Below the pieces are notes generated by a model. The model was not told the DNA's origin, searched no databases, and was given only the letters and a program-made list of their open reading frames with translations. From Bacteroidota bacterium (GTDB lineage Bacteria; Bacteroidota; Bacteroidia; Bacteroidales; VadinHA17), in the NCBI GenBank assembly GCA_015222065.1, contig JADFUQ010000137.1:1-9404 (forward strand): DNA of 9,404 bases. Direction: 5' to 3'. The translations under genes were made by a program, and so were the position numbers. Below are positions 1 to 8,400 of the stretch, in pieces; the first letter of the stretch is position 1, and each line of letters begins with the position of its first letter.

Positions 1-137
1 ATATTCCCTCTAAATATAATCCTTTCTGATAATAATCCCTAATTCTCCCGTTACTATAATTTCAATATAACAAATTGAAGCATTTGATTATTAAAAACTC
101 TATCTTTTTTGTTGTAGTATTTACAAAACTTCTATTT

Positions 138-162
138 CAAACGTTTGCGGAAACGATTGCGG
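138..162. promoter_or_regulatory. Tandem LacI-family-like operator upstream of the SusC/SusD genes
   Basis: Two 12-bp direct repeats stand head to tail: AAACGTTTGCGG (139-150) and AAACGATTGCGG (151-162), differing at one base. The first lies in a perfect 10-bp palindrome, CAAACGTTTG (138-147). The second, GAAACGATTG, is a near-palindrome with the same central CG. A central CG flanked by A-rich and T-rich half-sites is the known form of LacI/GalR-family operators. The two centres are 12 bp apart, about one helical turn. The site lies 28 bp upstream of the predicted -33 element and not over it, so activation, cooperative binding or looping is as plausible as simple repression. That a LacI-type protein binds here is inference; no regulator gene is in the window. 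Confidence 0.5.
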
Positions 163-190
163 TAAATTATTGTTTTATAATTAAATATGC

Positions 191-220
191 TTTGAATATT
201 CCTTTTTTTTTCTATCTTTA
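191..220 (+). promoter_or_regulatory. Probable Bacteroidota-type promoter for the SusC/SusD operon
   Basis: TTTG at 191-194 fits the -33 element of the Bacteroidota primary sigma factor. TATCTTTA at 213-220 fits the -7 consensus TAnnTTTG except for the last base. The spacer is 18 nt, the same as in the other promoter predicted in this window. Transcription would start near 226, about 35 nt before the ATG. The spacer contains a run of T. This is a pattern match only. Confidence 0.5.
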
Positions 221-260
221 CCTCAATTTCTCTTAACCCGAAACAAAAATTTATAAGTCT

Positions 261-3200
261 ATGGAAAAAATTAAAAAAAGGATTGGCAAAGTTATGCTGT
301 TTTCAGCACTTTTCTTTATGCCGATCTTTGTCTTAGCCCAAGAAGTATCCGGCACGGTTACCGATGATACCGGAATGACCCTGCCAGGAGTAAATGTCTT
401 GGTAAAAGGTACAACAGCAGGTACCGTTACCAATGCAGACGGCGTGTTCAGTTTTACACCTCCGGAAGGAGCCGACATTCTCGTCTTCTCTTTTATTGGG
501 TTGGAAACCCAGGAAGTGGAAATTGCCGGACGTACAGTAATCAATGTCACTTTAATGCCGGGCGGCATTGCCTTAGAAGAGATTATTACTATCGGTTATG
601 GTACACAGAAGAAAAAAGAGATTACCAGTTCCATTACCAGTGTAAAATCTGATGAGTTCAACCGGGGCTATGTTAACAATCCTGTACAATTGATCCAAGG
701 TAAGGTGTCCGGTTTATCTATGACTAAACCCGGCGGCAACCCGAACGAAGGGTTTAACATACGCTTGAGGGGTTTGAGTACCATTGGAGCCAATACCCAG
801 CCATTAGTGGTTATTGATGGTGTAATTGGTGCGTCTCTCGATAATGTGGATCCAAACGATATTGAATCCATGGACGTGCTAAAGGATGGTTCTGCTGCAG
901 CTATATATGGAACAAGAGGTTCGAGTGGTGTGATTATTGTAACGACCAAGAAGGGTAGAAAAGGCACTTCCTACATCGACTATAATAGTTATGTTACGTC
1001 TGAGATGGTTGCCAAAACGGTAAATGTGATGACTGCAGATGAATGGAGGGCATTGTCAACCGACACAGGTTTGGGAACTGACTTTGGAGAAAGTACTGAC
1101 TGGTTTAAGGAAACGACACAGAATGCCATGTCACAAGTACACAATATTTCCATGTCAGGAGGAACTGATAAAACGACTTACCGGGCTTCATTCAATTACC
1201 GTGATGCTGATGGTATTATGCTTAATTCCGGATTCAATCAGCTTAACGCAAGGCTTAATCTCACACAAAAGGCATTGAATGACCGGTTTACCATAAATTT
1301 CAATCTTGGTGCTACACGCAGGGAATCACAATACGGTTTTACAGATGCATTTCGTTATGCCACCATTTACAATCCGACGGCTCCTGTAAGAAGTGATGAT
1401 GCGGCATATGACATTTATGATGGATATTTTAACCAGGTTTTATTCGATTATTATAACCCTGTTCAGATCCTGGAGCAAAATATTAATGAAGGGACGGATA
1501 AACGGTTGAATCTTGCAGTAAAAGGTTCCTATGAAATCATCAACGGGTTGATCCTTGACGCTTTTTATTCCATCCAGAGTGAAAGTTTTTCGAGGGGCCA
1601 GTATTATGATAAGAACAGTTATTTTGAAGGAATGAACAGGAATGGTATGGCTGAAAGGCGTCAGGAAAATGCTTACAATCAACTTTTTGAAACGACCGCA
1701 CATTGGAATGGTGATATTGTTTCTTCGGTGAACCTCAGCGCATTAGGTGGTTATTCTTACCAGGATTATATATACGAAGGTTTTCACGCCAGGGGAGGTG
1801 ATTTTATTACAGACGCTTTTACCTACAACAACCTGGAAGCTGGCCTTGATTTTTTGAATGGGCTTGGCACCGTAGAGAGTTATAAAAACTCAAACAAACT
1901 GATCGCATTTTTTGGACGTGTCAACCTGAATGTCAACAGTATCTGGTTTTTGACTGCCAGTGCCAGATATGAAGGATCATCCCGGTTTGGTGTAGAAAAC
2001 CAGTGGGGTTTGTTTCCAGCTGTTGGTGGAGGGGTGGAATTAGCCAAATTTATAAATGCCAGTTCTATTGATAACCTCAAATTCCGGGTTAATTATGGTG
2101 TGACGGGAAACCAGCCGGCAGATAGTTATCTGTCATTGCTTCGCCTGGGTCCCGGAGGCAATTTCTTCTATAACGGAGTTTTTGTTCCCGGTTATGCACC
2201 GGTAAGTAACGCGAATGAAGATCTTGGTTGGGAAAAGAAATCTGAAATAGATATTGGATTTGATTTTTCATTCTTAAACTCTAAGTTCTTTGGTTCATTT
2301 GATTTCTATACCAGGACCTCAACCGATCTGTTGTTCGAGTATGAAGTGCCGGTTCCACCAAACCTTTATGATAGGGCATGGTTGAACCTTGGGGAAATAA
2401 AAAGCAGCGGTTTGGAGATGGCTGTTACCTGGAATGCCGTTGAGGAAACAGATTTCTCTTATAGCTTAACTTTTACACCTTCCTACAGTATTGAGAACAC
2501 ACTGGTTAGCCTCTCCGGCACTTATCAAGGTGAGGAGCTGATTTATGGTGTACAAACTCTGGGTAACATGGGTTCACCCGGGCAAAATCAAGTACCATTA
2601 GTAATAGTAGAAGAAGGTGAGCCGATTGGTCAGTTGTATTCATTGGTTTACAAGGAAATTGATGAAGGCGGCAATCTGATCTTTGAAGATATTAGCGGGC
2701 CAGATGGAGTTCCTGATGGAACTATTGATGCCAATGACCGGCAGGTGGTTGGAAACGGTTTGCCGGACTTTCTATTTGGATTTGGCAATGATTTTACTTA
2801 TAAAAACTGGGATATGAATATCTTCTTCCGTGGAGTTCTCGGGCATGACCTCAACAATACCTATCGTGCTTTTTATGAAGTGCCAATGATGGTCGGATCA
2901 TATAACTTGCCTAAAACGGCAACGGATATGAGAAGCCCAGGTGGTACTCTTATGAACAACTCTTCGGGTGTATTATCGGATTTTCATATTGAAGATGCTT
3001 CTTTTGTTTCTCTTGATAATCTGAGTTTAGGCTATAACTTCAATTTGCCTGAAAGTTCGGGATTCAGAAAGATCAGGGTATATGTATCTGGTAACAATTT
3101 ATTCTACATTACCGGTTATGACGGTGTGGATCCGAACCCGAGATATGCAGATAATGCTCTGGATCAGGGAACATATAATAATCCGCTTGTATCAGGTGTC

Positions 3201-3263
3201 GACAGAAGGAATACCTGGTTTAGGACCAGATCGGTATCTTTTGGTGTAAACATTGGTTTTTAA
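261..3263 (+). CDS. SusC/RagA-family TonB-dependent outer-membrane transporter
   Basis: This is the barrel subunit of a SusCD-type importer, which brings oligosaccharides or other large nutrients across the outer membrane using TonB energy. The 1000-residue length is normal for the family. Visible in order: a signal peptide with likely cleavage after VLA (residue 26); a carboxypeptidase-D regulatory-like beta-sandwich at about 29-100 (VSGTVTDDTGMTLPGVNV); a TonB-box-like segment, EEIITIGYGTQ, at 106-116; a plug domain to about 235 with the SusC-type motifs PLVVIDG (181-187), DVLKDGSAAAIYG and SSGVIIVTTKKG (221-232); then a long beta-barrel ending in a strand with a terminal Phe (VSFGVNIGF), as outer-membrane barrels do. 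The ATG at 261 is chosen because it directly gives the signal peptide. No N-terminal extension of the FecR-interacting (STN) type is seen, so control by an anti-sigma factor is unlikely. The gene is intact and is followed 19 nt later by its SusD partner. The substrate cannot be read from the sequence. Confidence 0.96.
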   Translation: MEKIKKRIGKVMLFSALFFMPIFVLAQEVSGTVTDDTGMTLPGVNVLVKGTTAGTVTNADGVFSFTPPEGADILVFSFIGLETQEVEIAGRTVINVTLMPGGIALEEIITIGYGTQKKKEITSSITSVKSDEFNRGYVNNPVQLIQGKVSGLSMTKPGGNPNEGFNIRLRGLSTIGANTQPLVVIDGVIGASLDNVDPNDIESMDVLKDGSAAAIYGTRGSSGVIIVTTKKGRKGTSYIDYNSYVTSEMVAKTVNVMTADEWRALSTDTGLGTDFGESTDWFKETTQNAMSQVHNISMSGGTDKTTYRASFNYRDADGIMLNSGFNQLNARLNLTQKALNDRFTINFNLGATRRESQYGFTDAFRYATIYNPTAPVRSDDAAYDIYDGYFNQVLFDYYNPVQILEQNINEGTDKRLNLAVKGSYEIINGLILDAFYSIQSESFSRGQYYDKNSYFEGMNRNGMAERRQENAYNQLFETTAHWNGDIVSSVNLSALGGYSYQDYIYEGFHARGGDFITDAFTYNNLEAGLDFLNGLGTVESYKNSNKLIAFFGRVNLNVNSIWFLTASARYEGSSRFGVENQWGLFPAVGGGVELAKFINASSIDNLKFRVNYGVTGNQPADSYLSLLRLGPGGNFFYNGVFVPGYAPVSNANEDLGWEKKSEIDIGFDFSFLNSKFFGSFDFYTRTSTDLLFEYEVPVPPNLYDRAWLNLGEIKSSGLEMAVTWNAVEETDFSYSLTFTPSYSIENTLVSLSGTYQGEELIYGVQTLGNMGSPGQNQVPLVIVEEGEPIGQLYSLVYKEIDEGGNLIFEDISGPDGVPDGTIDANDRQVVGNGLPDFLFGFGNDFTYKNWDMNIFFRGVLGHDLNNTYRAFYEVPMMVGSYNLPKTATDMRSPGGTLMNNSSGVLSDFHIEDASFVSLDNLSLGYNFNLPESSGFRKIRVYVSGNNLFYITGYDGVDPNPRYADNALDQGTYNNPLVSGVDRRNTWFRTRSVSFGVNIGF

Positions 3264-3282
3264 TCCTGAAAATGAATAAGAT

Positions 3283-4965
3283 ATGAAAACAAAAGAAATA
3301 AATAAAATGAAAAAATCAGTATTTCTTATAAGAGTTATAATGATTATGTTTATCGTGGCTGCTTTTAATCAGTCATGTACCAAACTGGACGAAGAACTTT
3401 ATGGTGAAGTTACACCGGACAATTTCTTCCAATCAGAAGAAGAGTTTATATCGGCATTAGGTGCTGCATATACTCAATTCGGGAATTGGGCTGCAGGTGA
3501 TCCGCTTTCCTTACAGGATTGTACTACAGATGAGATGGTGGTGCCTACCAGGGGACAGGACTGGGATGATGGCGGTAACTGGAGAAGGCTCCATTTACAT
3601 TCCTGGACGTATGAAGATGGCGTAATGAGTGGTGGATGGAATTTTGGTTTTAGTGGTGTAAATACCGCCAACCGGCTTATCTACCAATTTCAGAGCCTGG
3701 TGGAGAGCGGACAGGTGGAGCAGGCTGCTGCCGATGCTTTTATTGCAGAACTCGAGACAGTACGAGGTTTCTTTTACTGGCAATTAATTGATATGTTTGG
3801 CAACGTGCCGCTTGTAACTGATTTTGCCAGCGCGGTGGCTGCGCCTCCAACAGTGTCAAGAAAAGATGTGTACGATTTTATTGTGAGCGATTTGGAAACA
3901 GCTGTGCCTAAGTTGTCAAAAGCTGTTGACGGTACTACTTATGGCCGTATGAATTATTATGCGGGACAGACTTTGCTGGCAAAACTGTACTTGAATGCAG
4001 AAGTTTACTCCGGCACAGCACAGTGGGACAAAGTGATTACAGCTTGTGATGCGGTGATCAACTCGGGTGCATATTCACTGGAAGCCAATTATTTTGCCAA
4101 TTTCAATGTAGATAATTCCGGATCCAAGGAATTTATCTTTGCTATTCCCTATGACCAGGTATTCTTCACGGGATTTAATCTTGTTATGCGGACATTGCAC
4201 TATGGCAGCCAGTATACATATGACCTGACCGCCCAGCCGTGGAATGGGTTTTGTACGCTGGAGGAGTTTTATAACTCGTATGATGACACAGATTTGCGAA
4301 AAGGTGATGTAGGTACAGCTGATGGCCCGGCAGGGAGACGGGGTAATTTTGTTGCCGGTTATCAATACGTACTTGGTGGAGGTTATGTTATGGACGCTGG
4401 ATTTGAGACCTCAGACCCTGAAGGCGAACCACTTAATTTCGGGAATATGGGTACAGGACTACCACAAATCCAGGAATTGGGTCCTCAGGCATTTCGTCAG
4501 GACGGTATAAGAATAGGTAAATGGGAATTTGGCATCGGAAGTATGCCAGACATGAGCAATGATTATGCTGTATTCCGTTATGCCGATGTACTGCTGATGA
4601 AAGCAGAAGCTCTTTGGCGCAAGGGCAATGAAGACGATGCACTATTATTGGTAAACCAGATCAGAAGACGGGCAAGTATTATTACCGATCTGACTGATTT
4701 AGACGGTCCGCTGAGTTATGATATGGCAGCCGGGAATGTTTCCGGTGGAGAATTATTCAATGAAATAGGGCGTGAGATGTTCGCAGAGAACCACAGGCGA
4801 CAGGATTTGATACGTTGGGGATTCTATACTGACGTTGATAAATGGGTGCTTCCATACAACAATCCTGGCGATGTATTGGCAACAGGTGCACATACAACTC
4901 TTTTCCCCATACACAGGGATAAAATAGAAGCTAACCCGAATCTGACTCAAAACCCGGGTTATTAG
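3283..4965 (+). CDS. SusD/RagB-family nutrient-binding surface lipoprotein
   Basis: This is the lid subunit that closes over the SusC barrel and captures the substrate at the cell surface. The 560-residue product has a hydrophobic signal segment (about 13-28) ending at Cys32 (FNQSC), the likely lipidated residue. The lipobox is weak, with Asn and Gln where small or aliphatic residues are usual. The acidic stretch after the Cys (TKLDEELYGEVTPDNFF) is typical of SusD proteins exported to the surface. The N-terminal SusD-like domain covers about 33-230, including the helical TPR-like part (TANRLIYQF; ETVRGFFYWQLIDMFGNVPLVT). The C-terminal RagB/SusD domain has YADVLLMKAEALWRKG (from 433), EIGREMFAENHRRQDLIRWG (494-513) and the family-typical end IEANPNLTQNPGY. 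A second ATG at 3307 (residue 9, MKKSVFLI) gives a more standard signal peptide and may be the real start. It is co-transcribed with the SusC-like gene and ends 24 nt before a terminator stem. Confidence 0.95.
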   Translation: MKTKEINKMKKSVFLIRVIMIMFIVAAFNQSCTKLDEELYGEVTPDNFFQSEEEFISALGAAYTQFGNWAAGDPLSLQDCTTDEMVVPTRGQDWDDGGNWRRLHLHSWTYEDGVMSGGWNFGFSGVNTANRLIYQFQSLVESGQVEQAAADAFIAELETVRGFFYWQLIDMFGNVPLVTDFASAVAAPPTVSRKDVYDFIVSDLETAVPKLSKAVDGTTYGRMNYYAGQTLLAKLYLNAEVYSGTAQWDKVITACDAVINSGAYSLEANYFANFNVDNSGSKEFIFAIPYDQVFFTGFNLVMRTLHYGSQYTYDLTAQPWNGFCTLEEFYNSYDDTDLRKGDVGTADGPAGRRGNFVAGYQYVLGGGYVMDAGFETSDPEGEPLNFGNMGTGLPQIQELGPQAFRQDGIRIGKWEFGIGSMPDMSNDYAVFRYADVLLMKAEALWRKGNEDDALLLVNQIRRRASIITDLTDLDGPLSYDMAAGNVSGGELFNEIGREMFAENHRRQDLIRWGFYTDVDKWVLPYNNPGDVLATGAHTTLFPIHRDKIEANPNLTQNPGY

Positions 4966-4989
4966 CAATAATATTTGAACAAATTCTTT

Positions 4990-5031
4990 AAAGAAAGCAA
5001 GCAATTATATAGTTGCTTGCTTTCTTTTTTT
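4990..5031 (+). terminator. Strong intrinsic terminator after the SusC/SusD operon
   Basis: A perfect 15-bp stem is formed by AAAGAAAGCAAGCAA (4990-5004) and its exact reverse complement TTGCTTGCTTTCTTT (5013-5027), with an 8-nt loop. A run of seven T (5025-5031) overlaps the end of the stem and continues past it. The stem begins 24 nt after the SusD stop codon. The T-run is on the + side only, so this should mainly end rightward transcription and isolate the SusC/SusD unit from the next operon. Confidence 0.9.
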
Positions 5032-5113
5032 GTTATAATGAATTATCAAAGTTTTAAAGTTAGCTTTGTTCTAAAATATATTGCACATAAACTTTAGAAT
5101 AATAGGAATCTTT

Positions 5114-5185
5114 ATATATCGTCCCTGACGGGACTTGGCAAACAGTTTTAAGGTGCTTTCTATAAATATGTCATCCCTACGGGAT
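5114..5185 (-). repeat. REP-like hairpin doublet, copy A
   Basis: Two small hairpins lie with centres about 52 nt apart: GTCCC-TGAC-GGGAC (5121-5134) and ATCCC-TAC-GGGAT (5173-5185). Read on the minus strand, the unit is hairpin, ATAT-TATAG-AAAG-like linker, AAG, hairpin, then GA and an ATAT end. This matches copy B (5371-5444) read on the plus strand, including parts of the linker and not only the palindromes. In copy A the outer hairpin differs by a C in the loop, while the inner one has a one-base-shorter loop and a compensated G-to-A/C-to-T pair change that keeps the stem. I recall GTCCC/GGGAC palindromes of this kind as frequent dispersed intergenic repeats in Bacteroidota, but cannot check this here. 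Confidence 0.8.
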
Positions 5186-5284
5186 TCCAAAACAATAGAC
5201 GGTATAATAATACGATATTGAACTAATCATTCATCAGTTCTGATAATAGTAGTGGTGTGTTAACGATAAATAGACAAATAAGTT

Positions 5285-5314
5285 TTTGTATATTATCAGC
5301 ATATTATACTTTTG
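5285..5314 (+). promoter_or_regulatory. Probable promoter for the FG-GAP lipoprotein operon
   Basis: TTTG at 5285-5288, an 18-nt spacer and TACTTTTG at 5307-5314 give a full match to the Bacteroidota -33/-7 pattern (TTTG and TAnnTTTG). Transcription would start near 5320, leaving a leader of about 140 nt that contains both hairpins of repeat copy B. The site lies between the two inverted repeat copies. It is predicted from pattern only, but it matches the consensus better than any other site in this gap. Confidence 0.5.
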
Positions 5315-5370
5315 CCTTTTTACTTTTGACTTGACAGTAGTTTCCAACAAATGGCTTGCATGAATCATAT

Positions 5371-5444
5371 GTCCCGTTAGGGACAAAATATCTATAGCAA
5401 AGTTGCCATAATCAGTATTCTAAGTCCCGTTAGGGACGAAATAT
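5371..5444 (+). repeat. REP-like hairpin doublet, copy B, in the predicted leader
   Basis: Two identical 14-nt palindromes, GTCCC-GTTA-GGGAC, stand at 5371-5384 and 5424-5437, 53 nt apart. Each is followed by an A or G and AAATAT, giving a 21-nt near-perfect repeat. The 39-nt linker resembles the reverse complement of the linker in copy A (ATAT, TATAG, AAAG, CC, AAG blocks). Copies A and B therefore form an imperfect inverted repeat with arms of about 73 nt around a 185-nt spacer. The second hairpin ends 22 nt before the ATG at 5460, so it would lie in the mRNA leader close to the translation start. Confidence 0.82.
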
Positions 5445-5459
5445 TAGTTAGTTTAGTTA

Positions 5460-8400
5460 ATGATACACAAATTAGAACATAGCTTTAAAGGTTTGTCAAT
5501 TGGCGCAATGCTATTGATATCCCTTTTTGTGTGTTCGTGCGATAAAGGACAGTCTGATTTTGTTCAGCCCCCTTTGTTTTCGCTTCTTGGCGAAGAAAAA
5601 ACCCATATTGGTTTTTTAAACCAGGTGGAATATACTGAAGAATATAATACCTATACATACAGGAATTTTTATAATGGTGCAGGAGTAGGCCTGGGCGATT
5701 TTAACAATGATGGTTTGCCCGACATATATTTCTGCGGTAATATTGCAGATAATAAACTTTATATCAACAAGGGCAATTTTGTATTTGAAGATGTTACGGA
5801 ACGGGCAGGGGTGGCTTGTCCGGATGTTTGGTCAACAGGTGTGAGTATTGCAGATGTTAATGGTGACGGATGGCTGGATATTTTCGTTTGCAAATCCGGA
5901 GATCCGGGCGGCACACATCGTTACAATGAATTGTTTATAAATAACGGAGATTTGACCTTTTCAGAAAAAGCCGCTGAATACGGGATTGCAGATCTCGGAT
6001 TATCAACCCATGCATCGTTTTTTGATTATGACAGGGATGGAGACCTGGATTGTTATCTCCTGAACAATTCCTTTCAATCGGTAACTGAATTTGACATCAA
6101 ACCCGGGCAACGACAAGTACGTGATACCCTGGGAGGAAATAAATTGTACCGGAATGAAAGTGGATATTTTAAGGATGTCAGTGAAGAAGCGGGTATATAT
6201 GGAAGTAAGATTGGCTTTGGCCTTGGCGTGAGTGTAGGAGATGTGAACCGCGACGGATGGATGGATATTTATGTGTCGAATGATTTTTTTGAACGCGACT
6301 ACATCTATATCAATAATAAAGATGGCACATTTACAGAATCGCTTGAGGACCAATTGGGTGAGATTAGTTTAGGGGCAATGGGGTCGGATATGGCAGATAT
6401 CAACAACGATGCTTACCCGGAGATCTTTGCAACAGAGATGACAGCTGAGGGTAATGCGCGGCTGAAAACAAAAGTATTGTTTGAAAGCTGGGAAAGATAT
6501 CAAAAGAAATTGACCAGCGGCTACCATCATCAGTTCGGTCGTAATGTCCTTCAGTTGAATAACCGCAATGGTTCTTTCAGCGAAATCGGAAGGTTAAGCG
6601 GTGTGAGTGCCACTGATTGGAGTTGGGGAGCATTGATTTTGGATCTGGACAACGACGGATGGAAAGATATTTTCGTGGCTAACGGCATTTTTAAAGATTT
6701 GCTGGACCGTGATTATCTTGATTTCTATTCAAATCCTTCCGCCATGCGATCTATAATTAAGAGTGAGGAAAATGCCATTTTAAAAATAATCGATAAAATC
6801 CCATCGGTCAGAATTCCTAATTATGCTTTTCATAATAACGGGGATCTCACATTTACAAACTTGTCCGGTTTATGGGGTCTCGGTACACCCTCACATTCAA
6901 ATGGTGCTGCCTATGGTGATCTTGATAACGATGGGGATTTGGATCTGGTTGTAAACAACGTGAATATGCCCTCTTTTGTTTATAGAAATGAAACACGTGG
7001 GAAGCCGGAAACAAATTTTCTTATGCTCAGGTTGAAAGGTACCGGAGAAAATACCGCTGCCATTGGAGCCGGTGTTACACTTTACTACGGCGGAAAAATA
7101 AATTATCAGGAACTCGTGCCTATGCGTGGTTTTAAATCCTGTGTCGATAACCGGCTTCATTTTGGGCTAGGGGCATCACAGGGGATTGATTCTTTAGTGG
7201 TGAACTGGCCTGATGGCAAGTGTACTGTTTTACACGATGTGGCAGTAAATCAATTTTTAGTATTGGATCAAAAAGAAACGATTAACAGATGTTTAAATAT
7301 CCCGGAGAAGCAACCATCGTCTGTTTTCCAAAAAATGGAACAGATTAAAGGTCTTGAATTTACACATAAGGAAAACGATTTTGTGGATTTTGGACGCGAT
7401 AGGTTGTTATTCGAGATGTTATCAAATGAAGGTCCCCATATGGCTGTTGGCGATGTAAACGGCGATGGGCGGGATGATGTGTATATTTGCGGTGCAAAGG
7501 ATTATCCGGGAGCCTTGTTTATACAGTATGAGCAGGCACATTTCAAAAAAACAAATGTGACATTGTTTGAAGCGGACAGAATATCGGAAGATACCGATTG
7601 TACGTTTTTTGATGCGGATGGTGATGGCGATCTTGATCTGTATGTAACCAGTGGTGGAAATGAATTTCCGCTAAGTTCTTCAGCATTACTCGACCGGATG
7701 TATATTAATAACGGACGGGGAAAATTTTCAAAGTCTCAACAAATGTTGCCTACAACAAGATATGAGAATAGTTCCTGTGTACAACCTGCTGATTTTGACA
7801 ATGATGGTGATATGGACTTGTTTGTGGGTATTCGTTTGTTTCCATTTTTATATGGCGTTCCGGTAAATGGTTACCTGTTGGAAAATGATGGACACGGTAA
7901 TTTTTTAAATGTATCCGGGAAAATGGCGCCAGGTTTGAAGGAAATCGGTATGATCACTGATATGACATGGGCTGATGTAGACAATGATGGAGATTCGGAC
8001 ATGGTAATAGTGGGCGACTGGATGCCGGTAAAGATATTTATCAATGATTTTGGGATCTTTACAGACGAATCTGAACGGTTTGGTTTATCGAATACTGAAG
8101 GCTGGTGGAATGTGATTATTGCAAAAGATTTGAATGGAGACGGAAACGTGGACTTTGTATTGGGCAATCATGGATTGAATTCGCGTTTCAAGGCTTCGGC
8201 AAAGCAGCCGGTAACCATGTACGTGAATGATTTTGATCTGAATGGGAGCGTTGAACAGATAATCTGTGCTTACAATGAAAATAAATCATATCCTGTAGTG
8301 ATGAAGGGTGATTTGATAAAGCAAATTCCTGCGCTGGAAAAAAAATATAGAAAGTTTGAGGATTATAAGGAGCAGACTATTGAAGATATTTTTCCAAATG

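Larger units (their letters stand above)
1..260. other. AT-rich non-coding region upstream of the SusC-like gene
   Basis: This stretch is strongly AT-rich, and I see no convincing coding region in it on either strand. Its recognisable contents are the tandem operator-like site at 138-162 and the promoter-like site at 191-220, both described separately. Bases 1-130 show no clear hairpin, repeat or tRNA. No Shine-Dalgarno sequence precedes the ATG at 261, which is usual for Bacteroidota. From the predicted transcription start near 226, the leader would be about 35 nt long. Confidence 0.6.
4966..5459. other. 494-nt intergenic region with terminator, hairpin repeats and promoter
   Basis: I find no credible gene in this AT-rich gap. 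In order it holds an intrinsic terminator (4990-5031), an AT-rich stretch with nothing recognised (5032-5113), a hairpin doublet in one orientation (5114-5185), a 185-nt spacer with a probable promoter (5186-5370), the same hairpin doublet in the opposite orientation (5371-5444), and a short AT-rich leader of TTAG-like repeats just before the next ATG. These elements separate two transcription units. Confidence 0.8.

Noticed and set aside
251..568. Antisense open frame of 105 codons overlapping the start of the SusC-like gene
   Set aside because: It lies opposite a clearly coding frame with strong family motifs, has no recognisable domain or signal, and is a by-product of the codon use of the real gene.
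1039..1278. Plus-strand open frame of 79 codons in another frame of the SusC-like gene
   Set aside because: It is fully inside the SusC barrel coding region, with composition unlike a real protein and no start context.
5061..5068. TAGCTTTG, a perfect -7 consensus match
   Set aside because: No TTTG element is found at the right distance upstream (the nearest is about 28 nt away), and it lies about 390 nt from the next gene. AT-rich DNA gives such matches by chance.
5321..5328. A second TACTTTTG match just after the chosen promoter
   Set aside because: No -33 TTTG lies about 18-20 nt upstream of it, so the site at 5285-5314 is the better candidate. It could still be a minor start.
5114..5444. 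Possible small CRISPR array because short repeats recur at about 52-nt intervals
   Set aside because: There are only four units, in two opposite orientations, with 14-nt palindromes and linkers that resemble each other instead of being unique spacers. No cas gene is present.
5371..5460. Riboswitch or leader attenuator upstream of the FG-GAP gene
   Set aside because: The hairpins have only 5-bp stems, lack a T-run and match no ligand-binding RNA fold I know. Their inverted second copy upstream fits a dispersed repeat better.
6003..6353. Antisense open frame of 116 codons within the FG-GAP gene
   Set aside because: It mirrors the repeated aspartate-rich coding sequence; the run of Ile, Val and His residues comes from reverse-complemented Asp/Asn/Gly codons. 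No independent evidence of coding.
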